Of a stretch of DNA of 57,115 bases, positions 17,957 through 27,085 are shown piece after piece. Source of the DNA: an uncultured Kiritimatiellota bacterium. GTDB lineage: Bacteria > Verrucomicrobiota > Kiritimatiellia > RFP12 > UBA1067. The notes under the pieces were generated by a model. It worked only from the letters and a program-made list of their open reading frames with translations, made no database searches and was not told where the DNA came from. How positions within the stretch are numbered: the first letter of the stretch is position 1; the number at the start of each line of letters is the position of its first letter. A program made the translations under genes and the position numbers. The DNA is taken from positions 1 through 57,115 of the forward strand of contig CAKULV010000016.1 of the NCBI GenBank assembly GCA_934667425.1, in the 5' to 3' direction.

Positions 17957-20467
17957 TCACTCGAAGACGAGTTCGCCCATCGCCGCAGGGCTCGAGAAGG
18001 TCGGCGACTCGAGATTCGGATTCCAGAGCGCGTCCGTCGCGGGCGGACGGCCGTGGCATGCGATGTCCCACTCGCGGCCGAGGTTGAAGCACCACACATC
18101 CCCCGCAGCCGGCTTCGCCCCGCCGAACATCGCAAACGGGATGCGGATCGTCGAGCACCAGATGCCCCCGTCTGTCGCGTTGGAAATTTCCCAGTCGCCG
18201 TCCCACATCTTGTCGAACTGGCGGTACAGAGGGCTAAGCTCGTCCGTGACGAGTCCGAACGCCTCGTCGTATACGGACCCGTCGTGCGGACCCCAAATGA
18301 CATGGTAGGCGACTTCGCGCGTCCCCGTCGGATCGACCATCAGGTCCAGCGACTCGTCGCCGTAGACGGCGCCGTCACGGCCGAATGCGGAAACCTTGCG
18401 ATTCGGATGGATGTCGCTCTCGACCTCGACGACAAGCGCATCCGCATCCCGGCGCGCGCGGAAGCGCGCCTTCTGCCCAATGCGCTGCAGTTGGTGTCCG
18501 CCCAGCTCCTGCCACGGACCGAACGCAGTGCCGACGGAAATCCGCTTGCAGCCGACTCCCGGCAGGATGCCCTTCTCGCGCAAAAGGTCAGTGTCCCATC
18601 CGAGCGGAGCCCCGATGATCGCCGCGGAACGTCCATTCGTGCGCAGCCTCGCCTCGCTCTGCCCCCCGAACAGAAGAATCTCCGGCCAGCCATCGAGGCG
18701 GATCATCGTGCGCCCTGGCCCGGCGTACAGCCGATCAAGCAAGGCGTTGCGCTCATTGACGAGCGTCGCGATCGGATCGAACAGTGCGATGCACGGGTTC
18801 AGCTTGTAGGCCCGGTAAAGGTTGGCGATCTTCGCCATGTTCTTCAGGTAGTCAAACTCTATCCGAACCAGCTTGAGCCGCCGCGCGATCTTCCCGGCCG
18901 TCAGCCCATCGGGGAGCGCGGCGGCCTTGGCCTCGGCGCGGGAGAGGCACCTTTCCATCGTTGCCAGAGCCTCGGGCGTATAGATCGCGACCATTTCGTC
19001 GAGCGGCTTCGCGGCGGTGCAGTCGCCATAGGGGCCAAGGCCCGCCGCATAACGCGGATCCCACGCCGCGCCGACGCCACAGCCCTGCTCCCCGGCCTTC
19101 GACATGCTCCGGAGGCGGTCGTCAAGCGTCTCGTAGAACGTGCGCATAAGGGAGGCGGACGATCCGAACGCAAACTGGCAGTATTCGACAAGCGCAGCCT
19201 CCGGCTCCGTCTTCGGATCGATGAGCGTGCGGTTGAACACCCAATAGGCCGGACCCTCAAGGCCATACAGTTCCCCGTAGCCGCACCGGTAGATGCCATA
19301 GATGCGGTTGTCGAGCAGCCGTCGGGCGAAGACGGAGACTGACGCCAGCGAATTGCGTGGCGTCAGCCCGAGGCGCTGATAGTTTCCCCACAGGTAGATG
19401 TAGGCCATGAACCCGCCCGGCACGTCGTAGCCGTCCCAGAGGCGCAGTCCGCGCTCGGATGCGTCGCACGTCTCTATCACCACGTTGTCGGGCATCTTCC
19501 GAAAGCGCTTCGGCGGCAAGGCCGAGTTGGCACCATAGCTGAGGATGCAGATCTTCTTCCCCGGACGGAGGCGGCCGACATCGCGCGCGATGTCGCAATG
19601 GTACAGCCAAAACTTTTCGTTCCAGTCGTCACCCGTGCCGTAAAGCGCATGGCATCTCTCGCATTCGCAGCGCACGGCCGTATCGCTCGGGCCGAGCTGG
19701 GAGATCTCCGCGCCTGCGTCGAAGTCCTTGACAAGATTCGAGACGAGGAGCTTGCGCACCTCAGGGTGAGAGATGCACAGCACCTCGTTGAACGGGTTCT
19801 TGAACCGCGCTCCCTTGACGAGGCCGAAATACTCGGGATGGTCCTTGTAGTACTTCCCGGACGGGCACGAAGGCGTGTAGCTGTGTCCGCCATAATTCTG
19901 GTAGAGGGCGCCGCCGGGCATCGCATTCGCCAGGCCGTAGACACGATCCGGAGTTCCGCCGCCGATGATGAGATTCGGGCGGCTGCGCGAGAAATAGCCT
20001 TTTCGGATGTCGATCTCCGCCTTGGGCAATACGGCCATTCCCGTCAAGCCGGGCATCAGGAAACGGACGTTCAAGAACGTCTCCATGAAGCGCGCCATCG
20101 CGATTACGCTCGGCACCACACACTGGCTCGAAGGCGCTGGCCTCAGTGCAGGCCTCCCCGAACGGTCGTTGCCGAAGAGGTAGACGTTTCCGTCCTTCTC
20201 CGCGACGACGTTCTCGAAGTCAGAGAATCCCTCGGTCGAAAAGCCAGCCCTCCGCGCAAACTCGGCGCCAAGGTAAATGGTGCCGTCCCCCTGCGTTCCC
20301 CCTTCCTTCAGCGCCTCGTCCAGCCGCACCTTCGCCTGAAGGAGCACATTCCAGACGCCGCTCGGCTCTCGCTCGGGAATCACGACGTTCCACGACGCAT
20401 AAGCCGAAAGCCCAAGAACGGAGAAGGCACAGGCCATGGGCCATCGACTAACAGCCTTTCGTGCCAT
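17957..20467 (-). CDS. Secreted DUF4838 protein with C-terminal CBM9-like domain
   Basis: An 836-residue exported protein and paralogue of the gene at 10906, sharing AEFARRAGF, HPEYFGLVKGARF, LGPSDTAVRCECERCH, AYIYLWGNYQRLG and GIYRCGYGELYGLEGPAYWVFN. Unlike that gene, the last 190 residues form a CBM9/DOMON-like beta-sandwich (ADALVVEVESDIHPNRKVS to DVWCFNLGREWD), probably for sugar binding. Start chosen at ATG 20467, ahead of the signal segment CAFSVLGLSAYA. However, the best ribosome site (AGGGGAGAG) precedes an in-frame ATG at 20638, which would add 57 residues ahead of the signal segment. It is the first gene of the cluster 20467-10906 and has a strong promoter. Confidence 0.83.
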   Translation of the reverse strand: MARKAVSRWPMACAFSVLGLSAYASWNVVIPEREPSGVWNVLLQAKVRLDEALKEGGTQGDGTIYLGAEFARRAGFSTEGFSDFENVVAEKDGNVYLFGNDRSGRPALRPAPSSQCVVPSVIAMARFMETFLNVRFLMPGLTGMAVLPKAEIDIRKGYFSRSRPNLIIGGGTPDRVYGLANAMPGGALYQNYGGHSYTPSCPSGKYYKDHPEYFGLVKGARFKNPFNEVLCISHPEVRKLLVSNLVKDFDAGAEISQLGPSDTAVRCECERCHALYGTGDDWNEKFWLYHCDIARDVGRLRPGKKICILSYGANSALPPKRFRKMPDNVVIETCDASERGLRLWDGYDVPGGFMAYIYLWGNYQRLGLTPRNSLASVSVFARRLLDNRIYGIYRCGYGELYGLEGPAYWVFNRTLIDPKTEPEAALVEYCQFAFGSSASLMRTFYETLDDRLRSMSKAGEQGCGVGAAWDPRYAAGLGPYGDCTAAKPLDEMVAIYTPEALATMERCLSRAEAKAAALPDGLTAGKIARRLKLVRIEFDYLKNMAKIANLYRAYKLNPCIALFDPIATLVNERNALLDRLYAGPGRTMIRLDGWPEILLFGGQSEARLRTNGRSAAIIGAPLGWDTDLLREKGILPGVGCKRISVGTAFGPWQELGGHQLQRIGQKARFRARRDADALVVEVESDIHPNRKVSAFGRDGAVYGDESLDLMVDPTGTREVAYHVIWGPHDGSVYDEAFGLVTDELSPLYRQFDKMWDGDWEISNATDGGIWCSTIRIPFAMFGGAKPAAGDVWCFNLGREWDIACHGRPPATDALWNPNLESPTFSSPAAMGELVFE

Positions 20468-20678
20468 TGTTTTGTGGCGCGGAGACACACGCCCCAGCCT
20501 CGTGCACCCGATTGCGCCCCCTGCTGCCCGCCTTTGAAGCGAAGCCCCTTCGGTGCGCGATGCGGCATCCCTTTCGTCAAACCATGCGCACGGATCTTCC
20601 GCATGCGGCTTTCCGGCGAGACCTTTTCCTGTCGTCATTGATTCTCTCCCCTAATGATTTGTTTTGACCTGTTTTGGT

Positions 20679-20718
20679 GGAAATGGCGACAATTATATCT
20701 GTTTTTTTTTCCTGTCAA
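20679..20718 (-). promoter_or_regulatory. Promoter of the DUF4838 cluster, with A-tract spacer and TGTCGCCATTTC element
   Basis: Minus strand: TTGACA (20713-20718), 15 bases containing nine consecutive A, TATAAT (20692-20697), then TGTCGCCATTTC (20679-20690) at the expected transcript start. The leader of about 220 bases to ATG 20467 holds an in-frame ATG at 20638 with a good ribosome site. The layout matches the promoter at 38260. Confidence 0.7.
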
Positions 20719-20805
20719 ATCAGCGTTCTCCGCTAACACCCTCGGAGTTTCTACACCCCGCTGTTCAGTGACGCATTACCCGCTAACCACCAAGTTACCT
20801 ACGAG

Positions 20806-21144
20806 GTGTCTTTTCTATTTGACAAACTGGGTCTGTCCAAGCGCCTCACGGATCCGGCAGACCGCCATCGGCCTCTTCCCTGCAAGTTGTCCATCAGCCA
20901 TTTCAGACGGCTCTTTCGTGCAACGTTCCGCGAGACGCCTGCAAAATACGCCCTGCGACTGCGCTTGAATCGCGCCAGAAAAGCCCTTGAATCATCCCGG
21001 GATACAGTCGCCTCCATCGCATTCGACACGGGCTTCTACGACCAGAGCCACCTGATCAAGGCCTTTCGTGCCGTCTACAAGATGACCCCGGAAAAGTATC
21101 GCCAGCGTCACATTGGCATTCCGACCGGACGAAAACAACCTTGA
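20806..21144 (+). pseudogene. Remnant of an AraC-family regulator (C-terminal DNA-binding domain only)
   Basis: This is the only coding trace on the plus strand. From about residue 28 it reads as the AraC/XylS double helix-turn-helix: LSISHFRRLFRATFRETPAKYALRLRLNRARKALESS in pieces, then VASIAFDTGFYDQSHLIKAFRAVYKMTPEKYRQ. The first helix of the first HTH and any effector domain are missing. The frame is open upstream to about 20737, but those residues do not resemble AraC proteins. The only start is GTG 20806, with a poor ribosome site. It could also be a small stand-alone AraC protein of MarA size (112 residues), but the missing helix argues for a truncated relic. It lies between the divergent ends of two exoenzyme units. 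Confidence 0.6.
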
Positions 21145-21193
21145 TTTGACGATGATGCGCGTCTCATTCGAGAGCGCGAGGCCGGTGAACCCG

Positions 21194-23644
21194 CTATCTG
21201 TTCTGCCCTATGGCATTTGCCCCGTAGGACAACGGAGTGCGTCTCCCTTTCCAGAGGAAGGTGCCGTCAAGTCCCGGCGGCAGGATGACCGTGCCAGTCA
21301 CGGCACCTTCATTGAATCGCAAGTCAAGGGCTACTTTGCCTTTGGGCGTGGGCGTCACGCTGCGGATGCGCTTCAAGTGCGCAGGCTGTGGAGCGACAAG
21401 CACCTTGCCGTACCAGGGAGCATCGCTTCGTACGCCCGCGACACCGGTGTGGAGATGCCAGAGAGGATGTGAACCCCATCCATGGCAGTCGCTACGTGAT
21501 GTAGTCCAGGGCGTTTCGAGAACCGTAGAGAGATTCCAGTCAAGACAGTCCTTCCAGAATCCAAGGTTTCCGAAAAAGAGGTCGGCACGTCCGAACTTGA
21601 AGTACGTGGAATAGAGATAGTGCTTGTAGTAGATGGTTCCCCTCGATAGATCATCCGCCGTCGTCAGCGCCGCAAAGCACCGCTCGGCCTCTTCTCCCGT
21701 CACCACATCCGCAAGGAGAGCCAGGCACTGCGAATGTTCGCTGAACCTGGTCATCGTCACGTTCGACGCGAAAAGAGCGCGGCCTGGACACCAAAAGGCC
21801 CTCCTGACCGCCGCCGCAAGCAGATCGCCCTTCGTGCGCCAGTATTCCGCAAGACCCTTTTCGCCAACAGCCTCTTCAGCTATCACCGCGGAGCGGATTG
21901 CGTGCAGGTACTGGAGGTTTATCTCGGCGTTCGGACTGTCCGAATTGCCGTCCGGCGGCACACCGCCCTCCTCGCCCTTCATCTGCCACTCGGGAACCCA
22001 ATCCACGAAGTTCCATCCGGGAGTCTTGCCAAGAAGCCCCTCCGCATTCTCGTATGTCGCGAACCCCATCAGCGTATGGTTGAGTCCGGGCAGACGGGCC
22101 TTCAGCCAGGCGACGTTCGTGTGCTGCCAAGCATAGTCGCCGATCATCATTGCCGCGCATTCGGAGAAGCCTATCGCATCCTGGGTGCCGCGTGTCGGGC
22201 AGTTCATCGGAATAAGGCCGTTCTCGCGGCGGTCGGAGTCAAAGAGGGTTATCGCGTTGCGCACCATGCGATCCTCGGTATCGAAAAGGCCCGATACGAG
22301 ATACTGCACCCGGCTGTCGCCCGGATACATCTGCTGCTCATAGTACGGGCAGTCGAAGAACATCTCGTGCATGCACATCTGAAGCGCCCTTGCGCAGATC
22401 GGCTGCATCTTCATGACGAGAGGATCGTCGCATTCAAACGACGCCTCCATCTCGACGGGGTAGCGGGTCTCCACTATGGCAATGTCCTTGATCGTCAACG
22501 GCTCGTCCGCCGTCTTGATTGTCAGCCGGCACCATTTGCCGCATCTCCACCAAGGCGTCGTGAACCGAGCCTCGGCGCGGCCGTCGCAGCGGAACACGTC
22601 GCCGAACGGTCTGTGCATGTCCAACCCCTCGAATGCGGCACGATCACCCTTCCTGCCGTCCGGCCCGGTAAGGCATTCAGCCCAATCCCAGCGGATCTCC
22701 GTCCCCTTGCCGCCAGAAACAAGCAGTTCCGGATATGCGCAGTAGTAGTTTCCTAGATCCCAGAACGCGACAACCTCGCGATTCGCCGGAATGGTCGTTC
22801 CCGCCTTGAGCAGATCTGCGCCTCGCCGTATCAGCCCCGGCATCCTCTTCTCGCGCAGCTGGTCACGCAACGGCGACGGGAACAGCATCCAGCCCTGCGT
22901 GAGGAGTCCGGCGAAATACTTTACCGGACCGCGAACGACAGCGGCCTTGCGCCAATCGGACGGTTCTTCGTCCAGCAACGACACGCCCGTGACCTCGCAC
23001 TGGGACCCTACGCCAAACGCCCCGGAGCGGCCCTTGTCGGTCATGCGCGTGTTCACGAGCCTGCCGACCCGCCAGTCGGCCTGCCCGGTCGTCAGTGCCG
23101 CATCGTATCCGCCGTACGCCTTCAGGACGAATCCGCCGCGCACGGAGACCTGCGCGAGCGGCGCATGCTCGCCAACCTGCCAAACCACTGCCTCGAGACG
23201 GTGCATGCCCGGATTCATCCCGCTGATACGGTAGCTCTGGTAGTGCCAGCGGTTCCGCAGGCCGCGATTGGGTCCACGGGCAATCTCAACGCCATCCAGA
23301 ATGAGCACGAAGCGTTCATCCGCCGACACGTCGAACTCAAGCGGTTCGCCAGCCTTTGCCTCGAAATCGCACCTCATGCGGAAAAACGCCTGCGGCAGCT
23401 TCGCGAGCGTCGCGGCATCCGTGCGCGTCTCGGAGAACACCGCGCCGCCCCATACGTCATGGCCCGGAAACCATATCCAGCTCGCCGTGTCTATCGGCTG
23501 CTGCGGCCGCACATTCGCATCTCCACGCCCGTATATCTCCGGACGGAATATCCGTTCAGCTTCAAAGCCAAATGCCGCCGCGCAGCAAAGCGCCGCAAGT
23601 GCCAGCATCAAATATCGTCTTATGTCGCTTTTCATTATCATCAT
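21194..23644 (-). CDS. Secreted GH78-type alpha-L-rhamnosidase
   Basis: 816 residues from ATG 23644, which follows GGTAAAGAT; ATG 23635 is an alternative. The signal peptide RRYLMLALAALCCAAAFG is followed by N-terminal beta-sandwich domains (FRMRCDFEAKAGEPLEFDVS, DERFVLILDG) and the GH78 (alpha/alpha)6 barrel, marked by FDCPYYEQQMYPGDSRVQ, RENGLIPMNCP, NFVDWVPEW, FSEHSQCLALLADV and SDCHGWGSHPLWHLHTGVAGV. It ends with a beta-sandwich (APQPAHLKRI, GTVILPPGLDGTFLWKG). GH78 enzymes release terminal alpha-L-rhamnose from rhamnogalacturonan and other plant or algal glycans. It is a tandem paralogue of the next gene upstream, and a hairpin repeat lies 26 bases before its start. Confidence 0.9.
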   Translation of the reverse strand: MMIMKSDIRRYLMLALAALCCAAAFGFEAERIFRPEIYGRGDANVRPQQPIDTASWIWFPGHDVWGGAVFSETRTDAATLAKLPQAFFRMRCDFEAKAGEPLEFDVSADERFVLILDGVEIARGPNRGLRNRWHYQSYRISGMNPGMHRLEAVVWQVGEHAPLAQVSVRGGFVLKAYGGYDAALTTGQADWRVGRLVNTRMTDKGRSGAFGVGSQCEVTGVSLLDEEPSDWRKAAVVRGPVKYFAGLLTQGWMLFPSPLRDQLREKRMPGLIRRGADLLKAGTTIPANREVVAFWDLGNYYCAYPELLVSGGKGTEIRWDWAECLTGPDGRKGDRAAFEGLDMHRPFGDVFRCDGRAEARFTTPWWRCGKWCRLTIKTADEPLTIKDIAIVETRYPVEMEASFECDDPLVMKMQPICARALQMCMHEMFFDCPYYEQQMYPGDSRVQYLVSGLFDTEDRMVRNAITLFDSDRRENGLIPMNCPTRGTQDAIGFSECAAMMIGDYAWQHTNVAWLKARLPGLNHTLMGFATYENAEGLLGKTPGWNFVDWVPEWQMKGEEGGVPPDGNSDSPNAEINLQYLHAIRSAVIAEEAVGEKGLAEYWRTKGDLLAAAVRRAFWCPGRALFASNVTMTRFSEHSQCLALLADVVTGEEAERCFAALTTADDLSRGTIYYKHYLYSTYFKFGRADLFFGNLGFWKDCLDWNLSTVLETPWTTSRSDCHGWGSHPLWHLHTGVAGVRSDAPWYGKVLVAPQPAHLKRIRSVTPTPKGKVALDLRFNEGAVTGTVILPPGLDGTFLWKGRRTPLSYGANAIGQNR

Positions 23645-23670
23645 ATCTTTACCTACAACTTGCCTTTCCT

Positions 23671-23737
23671 CGGGAGGGACGCGATTCATCGCGTCCGCCG
23701 CCCACGGTTAACGGTCGCAACAAGTGCGACCCTCCCG
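23671..23737. repeat. Hairpin repeat (GGGAGGGACGC type), full three-stem copy
   Basis: Inner stem 1: ggacgcgat (23677-23685) with atcgcgtcc (23688-23696). Inner stem 2: ggtcgca (23713-23719) with tgcgacc (23725-23731). An outer stem of at least 6 bp joins cgggag (23671-23676) to ctcccg (23732-23737). It is predicted to fold as a three-way junction in the leader of the GH78 gene at 23644, or as an intercistronic element after the GH78-SGNH gene. Confidence 0.75.
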
Positions 23738-23762
23738 CGTTTTTGCCAGCGGGGCCATTTAA

Positions 23763-26700
23763 TCATTTCCCCAAAATGCGCCTGAACAACGGCGCTACGG
23801 CATCTGCCCAAATGTCGTATCCAGCCGAACGCGGATGGAGGAAATCTGGCATCATCTCCTTTGAGATCGAACCATCAGGCTCAAGGAGCCGATCCGTGAA
23901 GTCGCACCACAGTACGCGCTTTCCGTCTGCGAACCCCTTGATGATGGCGTTTATCTTCGCATGGCGCTTTCGGTACCAGTTGTCGGGCTTCTCGCCTCTC
24001 GGAAACACCGGCAGCAATACCGTAACGGCCTTCGGCTGTTTCTCGGCGATGACATCCAGTATCTCGCGAATCCCGGCTGCAATGTCCACAGGGGAATCCT
24101 CCCCGCCGTTGTTCGTGCCGATCATGAGCATCACGCACTTGGCCTCATAGCCGTCAAGTTCGCCATTCTCCAGCCGCCACAGCACATTCCTAGTCGTGTC
24201 GCCGCCGTATCCGAGGCAAACCGCAGAGTATGTGCGCCGAAACTCATCCAGTCGTTTCGCGCCAAAGCCGGATCCCGGACCACGAGCCCCTTCCCAGTTG
24301 TGGGTGATGGAATCGCCGATCATCACTATGTCGATCTTGCCGTTGTACGATTTCAATTCCTGTAGCTTGGCCTCATGCCGCTTGGCCCACCAGTTCGGCG
24401 CAGGATCCCAGGAATGGAAGAGACCCTGATTCGTCCGAGGGATGGCCGCCAATGGCTTGGTGCGGTTCGGGTCCATGAATTCGTTCATGCCGGATTTCAG
24501 AGGCGTCCGAATGCCCTTCCACTCAAATTCGCCCGTAAGCCCCGGCGGCAGAACCACCGTGCCTGTCGCCCTTCCGTCATTGAACCGAAGCTCGACATAC
24601 ACATTCCCCTTCGGCGTAGGTGCGGTGGCCTTGATGGACTTCAGTCCACCTGGCTGGGGGGCGACAAGAACCTTCGCGTATCCGTCCGCCGCCGGACGAA
24701 CCCCGGCGACGCCTGTAATCAAGTGGTAGAGCGGATGTGCACCCCACGCATGGCAGTCGCTGCGGGCGCGAACACCCGGAGCCTCCAAAGGCGTCTTGAG
24801 TCCGTCCTTCACGTATCCGCGCCACAGGTCGAGCCGCTTCAGGAAAAGATCGGCGCGTCCGAACTTCAGGTACGTCTCGAAAAGATAGTGCGAGAAATAG
24901 ACTGTCGTCCGCGCAAGGTCGGCGGCCTCCAGAAGCCCCTTGAATGCCGACTGAGCCTTGTCCTTCGACAAAATGTCCGCAAGTAGCGCAAGGCACTGGG
25001 CATGTTCGGAGAAGCAATCCTTGCGGACCGTGTCGGCAAGCATCCCGCGCTCTTCGCTCCAGAACTGGCGCACGACCGCCTCGCCAGTCCGCTGCGCCTT
25101 CGCGCTCCAATACGCGGCCATGGCCGCATCGCCCATCGCCGCCTCGGTCTTCGCCGCCGACTGGAGCGCGGCAATGTACTGGAGGTTGTTGAGCGCGGAG
25201 AGTCCCCGCCTCCCTTCCGGCGCATTGCCGAACGTGTCCCATTCCGGGACCCAATCCATGAAGCTCCATCCTGGCAACCCTTCCACAAGCCCGTCGGCGT
25301 TCTCGCACATGGCAATGGCGCTCATCGTCTGCCGGAGGCCGGGAAGCCGCGCCTTGAGCCATGCGTTCGTGCCGTGCCACAGCACGTAGTCGCCGAACAT
25401 CATCGCCCAGCACATCGAGTACGTCGCGGAATCCTGTACGTTCCGGCTCGGGAAATTCATAGGCACCATGCCGTCATCTCGACGCGCGTAGTCGAAGATG
25501 CCGGCCGCGTAGCGAAGCGGACGGTCATCGCCGGACATCGCATTGAGGATCAGCATCTCCACGCGGGTGTCGCCGGGATACATCTGCTGCTCGAAATACG
25601 GACAGTCCATGAACATCTCGTGCAGGCAGTTCTGCATGCCGCGCACGCAGATGCGCTGGACATCCGCAATCGACGGATCGTCGCAGGCGAAGCGCATCTC
25701 CGGCTCCAGCGGATAGCGCGTCTCGGCGATCGCAAGGCGCGTGAGCGTCAGAGGCGCGTCGCAGGTCTCCACGGAGATCTCCACCCAGCGGCCAGATCTC
25801 CACCAAGGCGTCGTGAACCGAGCCTTGCCGCGTCCGTCGCAAAGGAACGTATCGTCCATCGAACGGTCTACGCGCTTGCCGACGAATTCGTCGCGGCTTC
25901 CCTTGTTCAGGTATATGTGACCCTTGTACGCGATGCCGTAGAGGCTCTCGGCCCACGCCCAGCGTATTCTGGCGGCCTTCCCGCCTGTGGCCTCCAGTAT
26001 CGGGAATGCGCAATAGTAGTCCTCGAGATCCCAGAGGATCCGCAACCGCGAATGCGGCGCAACCATCAACGGCCTGGCATCCTTCAGCAGCGCGTGCACG
26101 TCCGCGACGGCGGGGTTCGACGCATCGGACGCGGCATACAGGCCATTCGTGTAGGCAATCCCCGTCTGCACGGCGCGGACGCTTCCGCACGTGCGCACCT
26201 GCTCCATGGGGTCTGGGCGTTCCGTTGGGAACAGCGCCCAACCCGGCGTATGGAGACCGTATTCAGAAGTCCTGACTGGATGCCTCACGACATCCACCTT
26301 GCGCCATGCGTCTGCGGATGGGATCGCATCGAGGAACCCAGTGCCGACGGAGATCGTCTCCGCGCCAGTCATCGTATCCGGGTCGGTGACGCGTCCGTAG
26401 CGGATCGACTTGACCTCCGCCGCAAGCCACTTTGCCTTGCCGGTCGTGAGCCGTGAGTCGTATGCGCCATCGGCCTTCAGGACAAAGCCGTTCCGACCGG
26501 AGGAAAGTATGCTCAACGCCCCCTTGCATCCGGGATCGAACACAACGGCCTCCATCCTGTGCGAACCTGCGGAAAGCCCCTTTACCGAATACGTTTCGTA
26601 GTACCAGCGTTGAGGGCACCCCTTGTGAGGTCCGCGTGCAACCACCTCTCCGTCAAGCATCAGCACAAACCGGGCGTCAGCCGACACGTCGAACCGCAAC

Positions 26701-26951
26701 GGCTTTCCGGCAATGGATTCGAAATCGCACCTGAACCGCACAAACGGCGTATATTCGCCGCTGGCCACGCCCACGCCATCCAGCCACACCCATGCCGCCT
26801 CGTCGATCGGCTGCACGGGCACAAGGTTCGTGTTCCCCCGCGTGAACCGCTCGGCGCGAAATGTCTGTTCTATTTCAACGGCCAACGTCGAGCCGTAGCC
26901 CAGTAGCGTAAACGCAATAAGGGCCAACAGCAACTTCATCCGGTTTTTCAT
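23763..26951 (-). CDS. Secreted GH78 rhamnosidase fused to an SGNH/GDSL esterase
   Basis: 1,062 residues. The first 840 or so repeat the architecture of the neighbouring GH78 gene: signal peptide KLLLALIAFTLLGYGSTLA, beta domains (FRCDFESIAGKPLRFDVSAD), and a barrel with MDCPYFEQQMYPGDTRVE, FMDWVPEWDTFG, FSEHAQCLALLADI and SDCHAWGAHPLYHLITGVAGV. From about residue 870 an SGNH hydrolase follows, with block I IVMIGDSITHNWE (Ser), block II GYGGDTTRNVLW (Gly), block III MIGTNN (Asn) and block V DFLHPRSAGYDIW (Asp and His). SGNH domains of this kind remove acetyl or other acyl groups, so one protein could de-acylate and de-rhamnosylate the same chain. The start ATG 26951 is preceded by GAAAGGGAAAAG. 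Tandem duplicate of the gene at 21194. Confidence 0.9.
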   Translation of the reverse strand: MKNRMKLLLALIAFTLLGYGSTLAVEIEQTFRAERFTRGNTNLVPVQPIDEAAWVWLDGVGVASGEYTPFVRFRCDFESIAGKPLRFDVSADARFVLMLDGEVVARGPHKGCPQRWYYETYSVKGLSAGSHRMEAVVFDPGCKGALSILSSGRNGFVLKADGAYDSRLTTGKAKWLAAEVKSIRYGRVTDPDTMTGAETISVGTGFLDAIPSADAWRKVDVVRHPVRTSEYGLHTPGWALFPTERPDPMEQVRTCGSVRAVQTGIAYTNGLYAASDASNPAVADVHALLKDARPLMVAPHSRLRILWDLEDYYCAFPILEATGGKAARIRWAWAESLYGIAYKGHIYLNKGSRDEFVGKRVDRSMDDTFLCDGRGKARFTTPWWRSGRWVEISVETCDAPLTLTRLAIAETRYPLEPEMRFACDDPSIADVQRICVRGMQNCLHEMFMDCPYFEQQMYPGDTRVEMLILNAMSGDDRPLRYAAGIFDYARRDDGMVPMNFPSRNVQDSATYSMCWAMMFGDYVLWHGTNAWLKARLPGLRQTMSAIAMCENADGLVEGLPGWSFMDWVPEWDTFGNAPEGRRGLSALNNLQYIAALQSAAKTEAAMGDAAMAAYWSAKAQRTGEAVVRQFWSEERGMLADTVRKDCFSEHAQCLALLADILSKDKAQSAFKGLLEAADLARTTVYFSHYLFETYLKFGRADLFLKRLDLWRGYVKDGLKTPLEAPGVRARSDCHAWGAHPLYHLITGVAGVRPAADGYAKVLVAPQPGGLKSIKATAPTPKGNVYVELRFNDGRATGTVVLPPGLTGEFEWKGIRTPLKSGMNEFMDPNRTKPLAAIPRTNQGLFHSWDPAPNWWAKRHEAKLQELKSYNGKIDIVMIGDSITHNWEGARGPGSGFGAKRLDEFRRTYSAVCLGYGGDTTRNVLWRLENGELDGYEAKCVMLMIGTNNGGEDSPVDIAAGIREILDVIAEKQPKAVTVLLPVFPRGEKPDNWYRKRHAKINAIIKGFADGKRVLWCDFTDRLLEPDGSISKEMMPDFLHPRSAGYDIWADAVAPLFRRILGK

Positions 26952-26984
26952 CTTTTCCCTTTCATGTTACATTCGAAGTGATTT

Positions 26985-27010
26985 CGGGAGGGACGCAATT
27001 CATTGCGTCC
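26985..27010. repeat. Hairpin repeat (GGGAGGGACGC type), short copy
   Basis: The stem ggacgcaat (26991-26999) with attgcgtcc (27002-27010) is preceded by cgggag, 33 bases before the GH78-SGNH start. It differs from the copy at 23677 by a matched G/C to A/T pair change, which keeps the pairing. The second inner hairpin is absent. Confidence 0.7.
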
Positions 27011-27085
27011 ATATTCCGCAGGAGAGCCTTTCATGCGCGTACCTGCTCGGCGTAGAGACTGAAGCGGTGGGCCGATCCCGAATAT

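Noticed and set aside
17937..18206. N-terminal extension of the DUF4091 gene at 16431
   Set aside because: It overlaps the end of the DUF4838 gene, reads as Arg-rich shadow, and a good signal peptide begins at ATG 17936.
17936..19342. Open frame of 468 codons on the plus strand
   Set aside because: Antisense shadow of the DUF4838 gene at 17957; composition typical of the reverse frame of GC-rich genes.
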